From Nemophila menziesii (lineage: Eukaryota > Streptophyta > Magnoliopsida > Boraginales > Hydrophyllaceae), in assembly GCA_029959085.1 (NCBI GenBank), contig JARWIR010000011.1:4837840-4901839 (forward strand): 64,000 bases of DNA, in the 5' to 3' direction. The translations under genes and the position numbers were made by a program. Below, one piece after another: positions 25,669 through 39,334 of this stretch. The first letter of the stretch is position 1, and each line of letters opens with the position of its first letter. Under the pieces are notes generated by a model. It was given only the letters and a program-made list of their open reading frames with translations. It was not told where the DNA came from and made no database searches.

Positions 25669-27105
25669 AAGTAACTTCATAATTAAGTTTAAAACTACTT
25701 ATTATTTAAAATTGTCAACAAAAAATTGAGACCATCTTTTAAACATTTGCTAAACCAACAACAATCTATCAAATATGATGTAAATAAAAGATTAAGGCTA
25801 TCTTTTGATATATCAATGATTAGAGAGACTAAATATTAAATCAAAGTTAAAATCCAACCAAATAGATATTCATCATCATCAATAGTAAAATAAAATACAT
25901 ATGCTTCTGAATAATATTGACAAACTATATCTCAATCAAATAATTTTTAGTAAATTACATTGAGCATTAAGAGAAATTGAATTGTAATGGCTTGGAAGGG
26001 AAGCCAAAGAAGAAATGAAAAAGCGCAATCAACTAGAAAGAGAAATTGGATTTGGGAATTAAATTTGAATGGTTTCGAATGAAAAAGAAAGAGAAGGAAA
26101 GAAACCATTAATTTAAATAGTTTCTTTGCGATCATTTAACATAGATATAAATAATGCAACTGAACAATAAAAGTTTGAATTTTATTTACAAAATATTTTA
26201 CTCTTATTATATTTTTTTTGATTATTTTTTAATGGTTTTGAGATTATTATCAAACATGTACTACATAGAAGAAGAAAACTATGGATCCAAAAATTTAATC
26301 TGGATGTTATTTTGCATTGTTGAAACACACATGACAAGAGCTACAAAAAATACAATTTTACAAACTCGACCATTTAAATCAATCAAAAATTTACTCTAAC
26401 TTAATTACTATTAATGAATACTACATTGACTGAGATAGGGGGTTCTTTGCACGGATCAAAGTTTGATGAATCAAATGATGGATACATAATAAACAATATT
26501 TATTATTCACACAATTGAGCAAGAAAAACGTACCTAGGATGACTTCAATAGGCTTTGTAGGAACGATCTTAATCTAAAAATTTTACAAACACAAAATAAG
26601 AAGTGACAAAACATACACAATCATATATAAAACAAGACATGGGTACCTTAGAAAGGGTAGGTTGCCTTGGGAAGTGTCTCCTAAATCAATTGTTTATGGA
26701 CAGTAAAAAGGTGAGCTCGGGTTTAAAATTAAACCTTAATTTGGGTTCTTCTATGGTGGAGAATGGTCTTGTGCAGGCTTGGTGGAAAGGTGAGTGTAAA
26801 GATGGTCAAGAATAGTCATTGGCGGCGGTGGCGGTAAGTGAAAAGAGATGAGATTAGGTTAAAAATAAACTTTAATTTGGGTTCTTTTTGTTTTTGCGTG
26901 TCTTATGGTGATGGAATTATTTTTCTTTTTTTTTTATAATGGAATAATGGATTTGCTAATCAGTTTTTTGTTTGATGTTTGGGTATTAAATATATATATT
27001 TTTTAAAATTAAAATATAATTAATTAATGAAAAATGGGGTCAGAAATAATCTTGGCCATCACTTATGGTGGGGTCAGAATCAATTCTAGCCACCACTGGA
27101 GAATG

Positions 27106-28330
27106 TTTTTTTATCAATAAATTAAACTTTTACTAAAATAAGCTCAACCTCCAATGTCATTACAATTTTCACCTGCTAGTGCCGAGCAAATATAAATCGA
27201 CCAACTTTAACTATTACATAATAAGCCTATTACAATTTTAATCAAAACTAAAGAAAGAAACTCTAGACTATTAGGCCCAATAAGCTAATTGGACTCTATT
27301 TTAATAATAAGAGAATCTGCTTCTTTGCTTTTGTATTTTCTCTTACCCACTTTCACATGGACTAGAATGTAAATAATTTTCCATATATGATCTTCGCATA
27401 GGAAATTCCCACCATGTTACCTTTCATTTATCTCCCACTATACACTATATATAAGTAGTAATAAATGTCCCCACAATATCAACAACTTCTACACAATGAA
27501 TTAAATTAATTATATTAATCAATTCTTCCAAGTATTCAGGATTAACCTTAACATTACACCTCTCAAGCATCTTCAATAGAATTCGCTTTGTGAAAGAGCA
27601 GCTTATAAATAAGTGATTAACTTATTCTCTATTAGCATTGCAGAAACATAAGAGTGGGTTAACTTGCATTTCCGAACTGAGCATCCTAGCTTTGGTAGAT
27701 AATCTGTCTTGAAAGCATAACCAAGCAGCAAATGCATACCCTGGTATACAAGACTTTGTCCATACTAGTTTCCACCACTTTACTTCACTCTTCTCAACTG
27801 CAATTTTCTCAAGGGTTTTCTTGAAGGAGAAACCACTTATATTAATCTCCTTCCATATAATAATATCATCCCCACTAGATATTTTAATATTACAGATATG
27901 AGGGAGTAATTTGCCCACAATAGGAGGCAATTTCCATCTATTACCCCCATAATATGAAGAAATAGTTTTATTAAAGCTAATGTCATCGCTACTAAGATCA
28001 ATTCCTAAGAATTCTTGTGAATTTTTTCCGCCCAGCCATTTATCCCAAATTAAGAATGTATTCTTACCATTCCTTATAACATGAGTAATAAAGTAATAAG
28101 CTAGGTACCTGATCTTCAAAATCTGATTCCATATCCATGTCTGAGCTAGTTTTATATTCAAGCTCCAGATACACCTGCCTTTATTGATATTATGATGAAC
28201 CCACAAATTTACAAATTGTGTTTTTGTGAGTATATTCTCCAGAAAGTAGCTAAGAGACTGACTTTATTTATATCTTCAATAATTGGAATACCACAAGACC
28301 TCCTTGTACTTTACTAGAGCAAATATTCAC
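27106..28330 (-). pseudogene. LINE ORF2 3' fragment, U6, type A
   Basis: Minus-strand frame 27622-28206 (194 codons) reaches further upstream than in U4 or U5: a TTG-initiated reading includes WVHHNINKGRCIW, which matches the WVHxYYxKG-type segment just ahead of the WxWxxIL motif in plant LINEs. It is cut short at 27622-27624, where GAA has become TAA inside the zinc-knuckle region (NANRE then stop), so the last Cys/His ligands are lost. Confidence 0.8.
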
Positions 28331-29489
28331 TCTTTTTTGTTTTAATAATTTATGTTTGAATTTATTTATATCTACAACAAATAGTTAATTAATTAACCAT
28401 TTTGCTAATTTGGTTTGACTTGAATATTTTTATAGATAACAGTGTATTATTAGGTGAATGATAAGATTGCTGGTCATGATTTTACAAATATCAGGTATAA
28501 ATACTTAAAGTATGAAATTCTTTGATATCTTTTTATTGTGTTGTCGTGCCTCTTTCTTGTTTTGGTTATTTAAAGTACCAGTAGCTTTAAAATCCATGTA
28601 ACGTAATACTAAATTCATACCAATTAATTATATAATTATGATAAATCTAAATATACTACTTTTCACCATTAACATAAATAGAATTTGGAAAATTTAAATA
28701 TATTTTTACCCTAATCCTATATGAATTATTACTTAGTCCTATAAAAATAAGACGTGATAATTTTTATTCCTGAAAAATAAAACACTAAATATATAATAAT
28801 GGATGGAGATTTTGGTGATATAAATAAGATGGTTATTTGGAATTCTAATAATTATAAAGTTAATATTTTTTAAGATATAGGGATTATATACCATATTTAT
28901 TAATATATTATACATTTATGTTCTTAAGATTAATATGGATGGTATATTATTAACTTTATTAACCCTGCCTCTTAATTTAAAAAGATATTCTGCATCTTTC
29001 AAATTAATATAATAAATGAGTATTTCTATTATTTTTATTATGTCTTGAATATGAAAATGATCTATGTGAACTAAAAACACGATTAACTAAGTACGTGGTT
29101 TAAAATTCTATGTTTTAGAATTATAGCTGAAATTTAGATTTTATAATGATATAATATTCCATACAACAAGTTTAGTAAAACTAATAAATTCAAAAAGTAG
29201 ATAACAAAATTAAGAAACTGTAGTGGTTAAAAACATGATTTAATGCATTTAATAAATAATGAATTACATGGGATGCATTTTGCTCGATCTTAATTGCACC
29301 CAAACAAGCCTCGCAAAGCTCCGTATAACAACATTCATCCAGGAACCACCAACCATCTATTCAACATATACATATTTAGTCAAAACTGTTTATATATTGG
29401 AAAAAACTTAAAAAGTATTTATAAAGAAATCTTACTAATTGAATCGATTGTGAGTCGGCACTTAGTTGGATTTTGATACTCGTATAATT

Positions 29490-30765
29490 ATGTATCAATA
29501 TGCATTTTTCCCTTTTCATAAATGAGTAATTCTATATATCACTCATTTCATACAACCCTCATACCTCCTCTTTTACGTGGTGTGATTTGATTGTAAATTA
29601 TTTAATTTCCAATCAAAGCACGCCATATAAGGAGGTAGTATAAAAAATTATTCTTAAAAAATCAAGAAATATATACGAGCAACATTAAATCTTATACGAG
29701 AATAAGAAATAATTATAAAATTAAATGCTTATTTTATGAATCGTATTAACAAAAAATAATTAACAATTATACAAGTAAACAAGAAACTCATTAACTTCAG
29801 TTATCCATATAAACAAACATATAATAATAGAAATTGTACCTATAAAAGAGATTTAAACAACAAGGTATTAAGATAGATGTGAGATCAAATTCATTCTAAC
29901 ACTTACAAAATAATTAAGTTACATACTGGATAAAACTTAATCACGAAACTTGATATATACATATATTGTAATACATATCGATATTCGTCAATTACAAACA
30001 TAGATCTTTCATATAAGATGAGAATTACTAATACTCTAAGATACTTACCATCAAGATCTATTTTAAAAATCTATTACATAACTCAAAAAAGATAAAAAAG
30101 AATATAGGGATACAAAAAAAAAAAATTTATTTTATTTTATTGCGTACTAATAATTTTAATTTATCTTTCTCGAGTTATGTAATAGATTTTAAAAATAGAT
30201 TTTGATGGTATGTATCTTAGAATATTAGTAATTCTCATCATATATGAAATATTTATGGTTGTAATTGAGTAATTTCGATGTGTATCAACATATATGTATA
30301 TATCAAGTTTCGTGATTAACTTTTATCTATTGTGTAACTTAATAATTTTGTAAGTGTTTGATTGAATTTGATCTCGCTTCTATCGTAATACCTTTTTTTT
30401 TATTTTCTTTATTGGTATATTTTCTATTATTATATGTATGTTTATATGCATAAATGAATTTAATGAGTTTTTTGTTTACTTGTATAATTGTTGAATATGT
30501 TTGTTAATATGATTCATAAATTAAGAATTTTATTTTATATTAATTTTTTTATCTTCATATAAGATTTAATGTTGCTCATATATATTATAAAATCTATAAA
30601 TAAGAATTCAATATACCACCCCATTATGTGGTGTGGTTTGATTTGAAATGAAATAATTTTCAGTCAAATCACACCACGTAAAATGGGGTGGTGTAAGGGT
30701 TGTACGAAATGAGTAATATATAGAATTACTTATTTATAAAAAGATAAAAATACATATTGATACAT
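29490..30765. repeat. Long inverted repeat IR6
   Basis: About 1276 bp. The apex near 30115-30125 is altered: a pure A-run followed by TTTATTTTATTTTATTGCG, so the innermost pairing differs from IR1-IR5 and is shared in part with IR8 and IR11. Confidence 0.9.
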
Positions 30766-32078
30766 AAGTAACTTGATAATTAAGTTTAAAACTACTTATT
30801 ATTTAAAATTGTCAACACAAAATTGAGGCCATCTTTTAAACATTTGCAAAACCAACAACAATCTATCAAATATGATGTAAATAAAAGATTAATGCTATCT
30901 TTTGATATATCTATGATTAGAGAGACTAAATATTAAATCAAAGTTAAAATCCAACCAAATAGATATTCATTATCATCAATCTTAAAATAAAATACATATG
31001 CTTCTAAATAATATTGACGAACTATATCACAATCAAATAATTATTAGTAAATTACATTGAGCATTAAGAGAAATTCGATTTTAACGGCTTGGAAGGGAAG
31101 CCAAAGAAGAAATGAAACAGCACAATCAACTGGAATGAGAAATTGGATTTGGAAATTAAATTTTAATGGTTTGGAACGGAAAAGAAAGAGTAGGAAAGAA
31201 ACCATCATTTTAAATAGTTTCTTTGCGATCAATTAACATAGATATAAATAATGCAATTGAACAATAAAAGTTTTAATTTTATTTACAAAATATTTTACTC
31301 TTCTTATATTTTTTTTATTATTTTTGACTGGTTTTGAGATTATTATCAAACATGTACTGTACAGAAGAAGAAGACTATAAATACGTATGGTCAGATACAC
31401 ACACGACAAGAGCTACAATAAATACAATTTTACAAACTCCACCATTTAAATCAATCAAAAATTTACTCTAACTTAATTACTATTAATGAATACTACATTG
31501 ATTGAGATAGGGGGATCTTTGCACGGATCAATGTTTGATCAATCAAACGATGGATACATAATAAACAGTATTTATTATTCACATAATTGAGCAAGAATTG
31601 AAAAAGTACCTTGGATGATTTCAATAGGCTTTGTAGGAACGATCTTAATCAAAAAAATCTACAAACAAATAATAAGAAGTGCAAAACATACACAATTATA
31701 TATAAAACAAGACCTGGATACCTTAGAAAGGGTAGGTTGCCTTGGAAGGGTTTGCTAAATCAATTGTTTATGGACTGTAAAAATATGAAATCGGGTTTAA
31801 AATTAAACCTTAATTTGGGTTCTTCGATGGTGGAGAATGGTCTTGTGCACGCTTGGTGGAAAGGTGAGTGTGAAGATGGTCGACAGTAGTCCTTGGCGGC
31901 TGTGGATGTAAGTGAAAAGTGATGAGATTAGGTTTAGAAATAAACTTTTAACTGGGTTCTTTTTGTTTTTGCGTGTGATATGGTGATGAAATTATTTTTT
32001 CTTTTTGTCTTTATAATGGAATAATGGATTTGCTAATCAGATTTTTCTTTGATTTTTGGGTATTAAATATGGGTAATA

Positions 32079-32238
32079 CTTCCATCCAATATTGGATGGT
32101 CCAATATTCATATCATGGCCATTGATAATTATAAAAAAAAACATGTCATATTAATAAGTTAATTACTTTTGTAAGTTTAAAGCATGGGTTATGTGTATTA
32201 ATATTATTGGTGTAGGATCATCCAATATTGGATGGAAG
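32079..32238. mobile_element. 160-bp MITE-like element, copy in U7
   Basis: Same position within the unit and same ends (CTTCCATCC...GGATGGAAG) as in U1. It was therefore inherited with the unit, not inserted independently. Confidence 0.7.
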
Positions 32239-32352
32239 AAATATATTTTTTTTAAATTAAAAGATAATTAATTAATGAAAAGTCGGTTCAGAATTAATCT
32301 TGTCCATCACTTATGTTGGGGTCAGAATCAATTCTAGCCACCACTGGGAAAG

Positions 32353-33541
32353 TTTTTTTATCAATAAATTAAACTTTTATTAAAATAAGCTCAACCTGCA
32401 ATGTCATTACAACTTCACCTACTAGTGCCGAGCAAATATAAATCGCCCTACTTTGACTATTACATAATAAGCCTATTAAAGAAAGAAACTCTAGACTATT
32501 AGACCCAATAAGCTAACTAGACTCTATTTTAAGAATAAGAGAATCTGCTTCTTTACTTTCGTATTTTCTCCTTCCTACTTTCACATGGACTAGAATGTAA
32601 ATCCTTTTCCATATATGATATTCACTTAGGAAATTCCCACCATGTTACATTTCATTTCTCTCCCACCATACACAGTATATATAAGTAGTAATAAATGTAC
32701 CCACAATATCAACAACTTCTACACAATGAATTAAATTGATTATATTAATCAATTCTTCCAAGTCGGCATGATTAACCTTAATATTACACCGCTGAAGCAT
32801 CTTTAATAAAATTCGCTTTGTGAAAGAGCAACTTATAAATAAGTGATTAACTTCTTCTATATTAGCATTGCAGAAACATCAAAGTTGGTTCACTTGCATT
32901 CCCGAACTGAGCATCCTAGCTTTGATAGATAACCAAGAAATAAATGCACACCTCGGTATACAAGACTTTGTCCATACTAGTTTCCACCACTTTACTTCAC
33001 TCTTTTCAACTGCAATTTTCTCAAAGGTTTTCTTGAAGGAGAAACGTCTTATATTACTCTCCTTAAATATAATAATGTCATCCCCACTAGAAAATTTAAT
33101 ATTACCGATATGAGGGAGTAGTTTGCCCACAATAGGAGGCAATCTCCATCTATTACCCCTATAGAATGAAGAAATAGTTTTATTACAGTTAATGTCATCG
33201 CTACTAAGATTAATTCCTAAGAATTCTTGTGAATTTTTTCCACCTACCCATCTATCCCAAATTAAGAATGTATTCTTATCATTCTTTATAACATGAGTAA
33301 TAAAGCCATAAGCTAGGTACCTGATCTTCAAAATCTGATTCCATATCCATGTGTGAGCTTGTTTTATATTCAAGCTCCAGCTACACCTGCCTTTAATGAT
33401 ATTATGATGAACCCACAAACTTCACAAATTGTGTTTTTGTGAGTATATTCTCAAGAAAGTAGCTAGGAGGCAGACTTTATCTATATCTTCAATACATGGA
33501 ATACCACGAGACCTCCTTGTACTTTACTAGAGCAAATATTA
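32353..33541 (-). pseudogene. LINE ORF2 3' fragment, U7, type B
   Basis: Minus-strand frame 32879-33418, 179 codons, starting in WVHHNIIKGRCSW. An in-frame loss removes residues equivalent to CFQDRL (AISWLSIKARM-type reading). The frame stops at TGA (32879-32881) just before CFCN, a lesion shared by all type B copies. After the stop the zinc-knuckle frame resumes, and the C-terminal VWWERNEM is intact (near 32657-32676). There is also a ~20-bp loss in the 3' untranslated part near 32475. Confidence 0.82.
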
Positions 33542-34699
33542 ATAACTCTTTTTTGTTTTAATAATTTATGTTTGAATTTATTTATATCAATGAAAATAGT
33601 TAATTAATTAAACATTTTGCTAATTTGGTTTGACTTGAATATTTTTATAAATAACAGTGTTTAATGAGGTGAATGATAAGATTGCTGGTCATGATATTAC
33701 AAATATCAAGTATATATACTTAAAGTATGAAATTCTTTGATATCTTTTTATTGTGTCGTCGTGCCTCTTTCTTGTTTTGGTTATTTAAAGTACCAGTAGC
33801 TTTAAAATCCAAGTAACTTAATACTAAATTCGTACTATATTATTATGATAAATATTAATTTACTACTTTTCACCATTAACATAAATAGAATTTGGAAAAT
33901 TTAAATATATTTTAACCCTACTCCAATATGAATTATAACTTAGTCCTATAAAAATAAGACGTGATAAGTATTATTCCTGAAAAATAAAAAACTAAAAATA
34001 TAATGATGGATGGAGATTTTGGTGATATAAATATGATGGTTATTTGGAATTATAAGAATTATAAAGTTAATATTTTTTAAGATATAGGGATAATATACCA
34101 TATTTATTAATATATTATACATTTATGTTCTTAAGATTAACATGGATTGTATATTATTAACTTTATTAACCTTGCCTCTTAATTTAAAAAGATATTGTGC
34201 ATCTTTCAAATTAATATAATAAATGAGTATTTCTATTATTTTTATTATGTCTTGAATATGAAAACGATCTATGTGAACTAAAAACACGATTAACTAAGTA
34301 CGTGCTTTAAAATTCTATGTTTTAGAATTTTAGCTGAAATTTAGATTTTATAATGATATAATATTCCATATAGAACATTTAGTAAAACTAATAAATTCAA
34401 AAAGTAGATAACAAAATTAAGAAACTGTACCGGTTAAAGACATGATTTAATGCAATTAATAATTAATGAATTACATGGGATGCATTTTTCGCTCGATCTT
34501 AATTGCACCCAAACAAGACTCGCAAAGCTCCTTAAAACAACATTCCTTCAGGAACCACAAACCATCTATTCAACATATACATATTTAGTCAAAACAATTT
34601 ATATAATGGAAAAAACTTCAAAAGTATTCATAAACAAATCGTTACTAATTGAATCGATTGTGAGTAAGCACTTACTTGGATTTTGATACTCGGATAATT

Positions 34700-35979
34700 A
34701 TGTATCAATATGCATTTTCCCCTTTTCATAAATGAGTAATTTTACATATCACTCATTTCATACAGCCCTCATACCACCCTCTTTTACGTGGTGTGATTTG
34801 ATTGTAAATTATTTTATTTCCAATCAAATCATGCCACATAAGGAGGTAGTATGAAAAATTAATCTTAAAAATATCAAGAAATATATACGAGCAACATTAA
34901 ATCTTATACGAAGATAAGAAGTAAATATAAAATAAAATTCTTATTTTATGAATCGTATTAACAAAAAATATTCAACAATTATACAAGTAAATAAGAAACT
35001 CATTAACTTCAGTTATCCATATAAACAAACATATAATAATAATAGAAATTGTACCTATAAAAGAGATTTAAAAAACACGTTATTAAGATAGATGCGAGAT
35101 CAAAATCATTCTAACACTTATAAAATAATTAACTTACATACTGGATTAAACTTAATCACGAAACTTGATATATACATATATTGTGATACATATCGATATT
35201 CGTCAATTACAAACATAGATCTTTCATATAAGATGAGAATTACTAATACTATAAGATACTTACCATCAAGATCTATTTTAAAAATCTATTACATAACTCA
35301 AAAATGATAAAAATAATTATAGGGAAAAAAATAATGTTTTATTTTATTTTATAGCGCACCAATAATTTTATTATATCTTTCTCGAGTTATGTAATAGATT
35401 TAAAAAATAGATCTTGATGGTAAGTATCTTACAATATTAGTAATTCTCAACATATATGAAATATTTATGGTTGTAATTGAAGAATTTCGATATGTATCAA
35501 CATATATGTATATATCAAGTTTACTGATTAAGTTTAATCCACTGTGTAACTTAATTATTTTTTAAGTGTTTTTTATTGAATTTGTTCTCGCTTCTATCGT
35601 AATACCTTTTTTTAACTTTTTTTATTGGTATATTTTCTATTATTATATGTATGTTTATATGCATAAATAAAGTTAATGTGTTTCTTGTTTGCTTGTATAA
35701 TTGTTGAATATTGTTTGTAAATATGCTTCATAAAATAAGCATTTTATTTTATATTAATTTTTTTGTCTTCATATAAGATTTAATGTTGCTCATATATGTT
35801 ATATAATTTATAAATAAGAATGCTATATACCACCCCCATATGTGGTGTGGTTTGATTTGAAATGAATTAATTTTCAGTCAAATCACACCACGTAAAATGG
35901 GATCGTATAAGGGTTGTACGAAATGAGTAATATATAGAATTATTTATTTATAAAAAGATAAAAATACATATTGATGCAT
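34700..35979. repeat. Long inverted repeat IR7 (divergent form)
   Basis: 1280 bp, apex near 35335. The left nested hairpin (about 34770-34850) has TACCACCC opposite GGAGGTAGTATG and TGTGATTTGATT opposite AATCAAATCATGCCACA, the best preserved left hairpin in the array. The right outer end reads ATTGATGCAT in place of ATTGATACAT. Confidence 0.92.
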
Positions 35980-37371
35980 AAGTAACGTTATATTTAAGTT
36001 TAAAACTACTTATTATTTAAAATTGTTAACACAAAATTGATGCCATCTTTTCAACATTTGCAAAACCAACAACAATCTGTCAAATATGAAGTAAATAAAA
36101 GATTAAGGCTATCTTTTGATATATATATGACTAGAGAGACTAAATATTAAATCAAAGTTAAAATCCAACCAAATAGATATTCATAATCATCAATCGTAAA
36201 ATAATATACATATGCTTCTAAATAAAATTGAAGAACTATACAATAATCAAATAATTTTTAGTAAATTATATCGAGCATTAAGAGAAATTGAATTTTAACG
36301 GCTTGGCAGGTAAGCCAAAGAAGAAATGAAAAAAGCGCAATCAACTGTAAAGAGAAATTGAATTTGGAAATTAAATTTGAATGGTTTGGAATGGAAAAGA
36401 AAGAGAAGGAAAGAAACCATTAATTTAAATAGTTTCTTTGCAATCAATTGACATAGATATAAATAATGCAATTGAACAATAAAAGTTTGAATTTTATTAA
36501 CAAAATATTTTACTCTTCTTATATATTTTTTTATTATTTTTGACCCGTTTTGAGATTATTATCAAACATATACTATACACAAGAAAACTATGGATCTTTC
36601 GAATGGTTAGAAACACACATGACAAGAGCTACAAAAAATACAATTTTACAAACTCTACAATTTAAACCAATCAAAAATTTACTCTAACTTAATTACTATT
36701 AATGAATACTACATTGATTGAGATAGGGGGTTCTTTGCACTGATCAAAGTTTGATCAATCAAATGATGGATGCATAATAAAAAATATTTATTATTCACAT
36801 AATTGAGCAAAGATTGAAAAACGTACCTTGGATGACTTCAATAGGCATTGTAGGAACGATCTTAATCTAAAAATTTTACAAACAAATAATAAGAAGTGAC
36901 AAAACATACACAATCATATATAAAACAAGACCTGTATACCTTAGAAAGGGCAGGTTGCCTTGGGAAGGGTCTGCCAAATCAATTGTTTATGGACTGTAAA
37001 AAGATGAGATCGGGTTTAATATTAAACCTTAATTTGGGTTCTTCGATGGTGGAGAATGGTCTTGTGATGGTCGAGAATAGTCCTTGGCTGCTGTGGCTGT
37101 AAGTGAAAAGCTATGAGATTAGGTTAAAAAATAAACTTTAATTTGGGTTCTTTTTGTTTTTGCTTGTGTTATGGTGATGAAATTATTTTTCCTTTTTGTT
37201 TTTATAATGTAATAATGGATTTGCTAATCAGTTTTTTCTTTGATGTTTGGGTATTAAATATATTTTTTTTTAAAATTAAAAGATAATTAATTAATGAAAA
37301 GTGTGGTCAGAAATAATCTTGGCCACCACTTATGTTGGGGTCAGAATCAATTCTAGCCACCACTGAAAAAG

Positions 37372-38205
37372 TTTTTTTTATCAATAAATTAAAATTTAAT
37401 TAAAATAAGCTCAACCTCTAATGTCATTACAACTTTCTCCTACTAGTGCCGAGAAAATATAAATCACCTACTTTAACTATTACATAATAAGTGATTAACT
37501 TCTTCTATATTAGCATTGCAGAAACAGCAAAGTGGCTTAACTTGCATTTCTGAACTGAGCATCCTAGCTTTGGTAGATAATCTATCTTGAAAGCATAACC
37601 AAGCAATAAATGCACAAATCGGTATTCAAGACTTTGTCCATACTAGTTTCCACCTTTTTACTTCACTCTTCTCAACTGCAATTTTCTCAAGGGTTTTCTT
37701 GAAGGAGAAACGACTTATATACTCTCCTTCCATATAATAATATCATCCCCACTAGAAAGTTTAATATTAGAGATATGAGAGAGTAATTTGCCCACAATAG
37801 GAGGCAATATCCATCTATTACCCCCATAGAATGAAGAAATAGTTTTAATACAGTTAATGTCATCGCTATAAGATCAATTCCTAAGAATTATTATGATTTT
37901 TTTCCACCTAGCCATCTATCCCAAATTAAAAATGTATTCATACCATTCCTTATAACATGAGTAATAAAGTCATAAGCTAGGTACCCGATCTTCAAAAATC
38001 TGATTCCATATCCATGTGCGAACTTGTTTTATATTCAAGCTCTAGATACACCTGCCTTTAATGATATTATGATGAACCAACAAACTTCACAAATTGTGTT
38101 TTTGTGAGTATATTCTCCAGAAAGTAGCTAGGAGAAAAACTTTATTTATATCTTCAATACTTGGAATACCACAAGAACTCCATGCACTTTATTAGAGCAA
38201 ATATT
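37372..38205 (-). pseudogene. LINE ORF2 3' fragment, U8, type C with 390-bp internal deletion
   Basis: The deletion joins ACTATTACATAATAAG to GTGATTAACTTC. It removes the end of the protein (after NHLF on the minus strand) and most of the 3' untranslated region. The two breakpoints share AATAAG, which fits microhomology-mediated loss. The remaining frame is further broken by 1-bp indels (near 37720, 37872 and 37998). The zinc-knuckle cysteines and the KWW-like block are still readable as short pieces. Confidence 0.82.
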
Positions 38206-39334
38206 AATAACTCTTTTTTGTTTTAATAATTTATGTTTGAATTTATTTATATCAATAAAAAATAGTTAATTAATTAAACATTTTGCTAATTTGGTTTGAC
38301 TTGAATATTTTTATAAATAACAGTGTATTATGAGATGAATTATAAGATTTCTAGTCATGATTTTACAAATATCATGTATATATACTTCAAGTATGAAATT
38401 CTTTGATATCTTTTTATTGTATCGTCGTGCATCTTTCTTGTTTTGGTTATTTAAAGTACCAGTAGCTTTAAAATTCAAGTAACTTAATACTAAATTCATA
38501 CCAATTAATTATATTATTATGATAAAGCTTAATTTACTACTTTTCACCATTAACATAAATAGAATTCGGAAAATTTAAATATATTTTAGCCCTAATCCTA
38601 TATGAATTATAACTTACTCCTATAAAAATAAGAAGTGATAACTCTTATTCCTGAAAAATAAAAAACTAAACATATAATAATGGATGGAGATTTTGGTGAT
38701 ATAAATATGATGGTTATTTGGAATTCTAAGAATTACAAAGTTAATATTTTTTAAGATATAGGGATTATATACCATATTTATTAATATATTATACATTTAT
38801 GTTCTTAAGATTAATATGCCTCTTAATCTAAAAAGATATTGTGCATCTTTTAAATTAATATAATAAATGAGTATTTCTATTTTTTTTATTATGTCTCGAA
38901 TATGAAAATGATCTATGTGAACTAAAAACACAATTAACTAAGTACGTGCGTTAAAATTCTATGTTTTAGAATTTTAGCTGAAATTCAGATTTTATAATGA
39001 TATAATATTCCATACAACAAATTTACTAAAACTAATAAATTCAAGAAGTAGATAACAAAATTAAGAAATTGCACTGGTTAAAAACATGATTTAATGCATT
39101 TAATAAATAATGAATTACATGGGATGCATTTCGCTTGATCTTAATTGCACCCAAACAAGAATCGCAAAGCTCCTAATAATAACATTCCTCCAGGAACCAC
39201 CAACCATCTATTCAACATATACATATTTAGTCAAAACAATTTATATAATTGAAAAAACTTCAAAAGTATTCATAAACAAATCTTTACTAATTGAATCGAT
39301 TAGCACTTACTTGGATTTTGATACTCAGATAATT

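Larger units (their letters stand above)
20776..25870 (+). repeat. Macrosatellite unit U5 (type A)
   Basis: 5095 bp. It lacks 16 bp found in the other units near 21973 (TTGGC joins directly to GTCAGAATC), and has a small insertion near 21200 (TTTATTTAATC) and AGAATAGAATAG near 21725. The LINE frame is uninterrupted. AT-rich stretches 20776-22007 and 23233-24150 hold no recognisable gene. Confidence 0.95.
25871..30967 (+). repeat. Macrosatellite unit U6 (type A)
   Basis: 5097 bp. Small losses relative to U5: GCAAGAAAAACG near 26519 lacks 6 bp (AATTGA), and TACACTATATATAAG near 27441 lacks 2 bp. It is the last of the uninterrupted run of five type A units. AT-rich stretches 25871-27105 and 28331-29250 show no gene. 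Confidence 0.95.
30968..36181 (+). repeat. Macrosatellite unit U7 (type B front, divergent back)
   Basis: 5214 bp. The front half (to about 33700) matches U9 and U12. The back half is a divergent form also found only in U10: TTTTTCGCTCG near 34485, AAATCGTTACTAATT near 34637, and a left nested hairpin with TACCACCC. It contains the second 160-bp MITE copy. The front AT-rich stretches hold no gene. Confidence 0.94.

Noticed and set aside
32868..33113. 81-codon + frame antisense to the U7 LINE
   Set aside because: It is a shadow of the minus-strand LINE frame.
35092..35307. 71-codon + frame inside the left arm of IR7/IR10
   Set aside because: It is a by-product of AT-rich inverted-repeat sequence, broken in the other ten units. 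Its duplication in U10 is explained by the 15-kb repeat.
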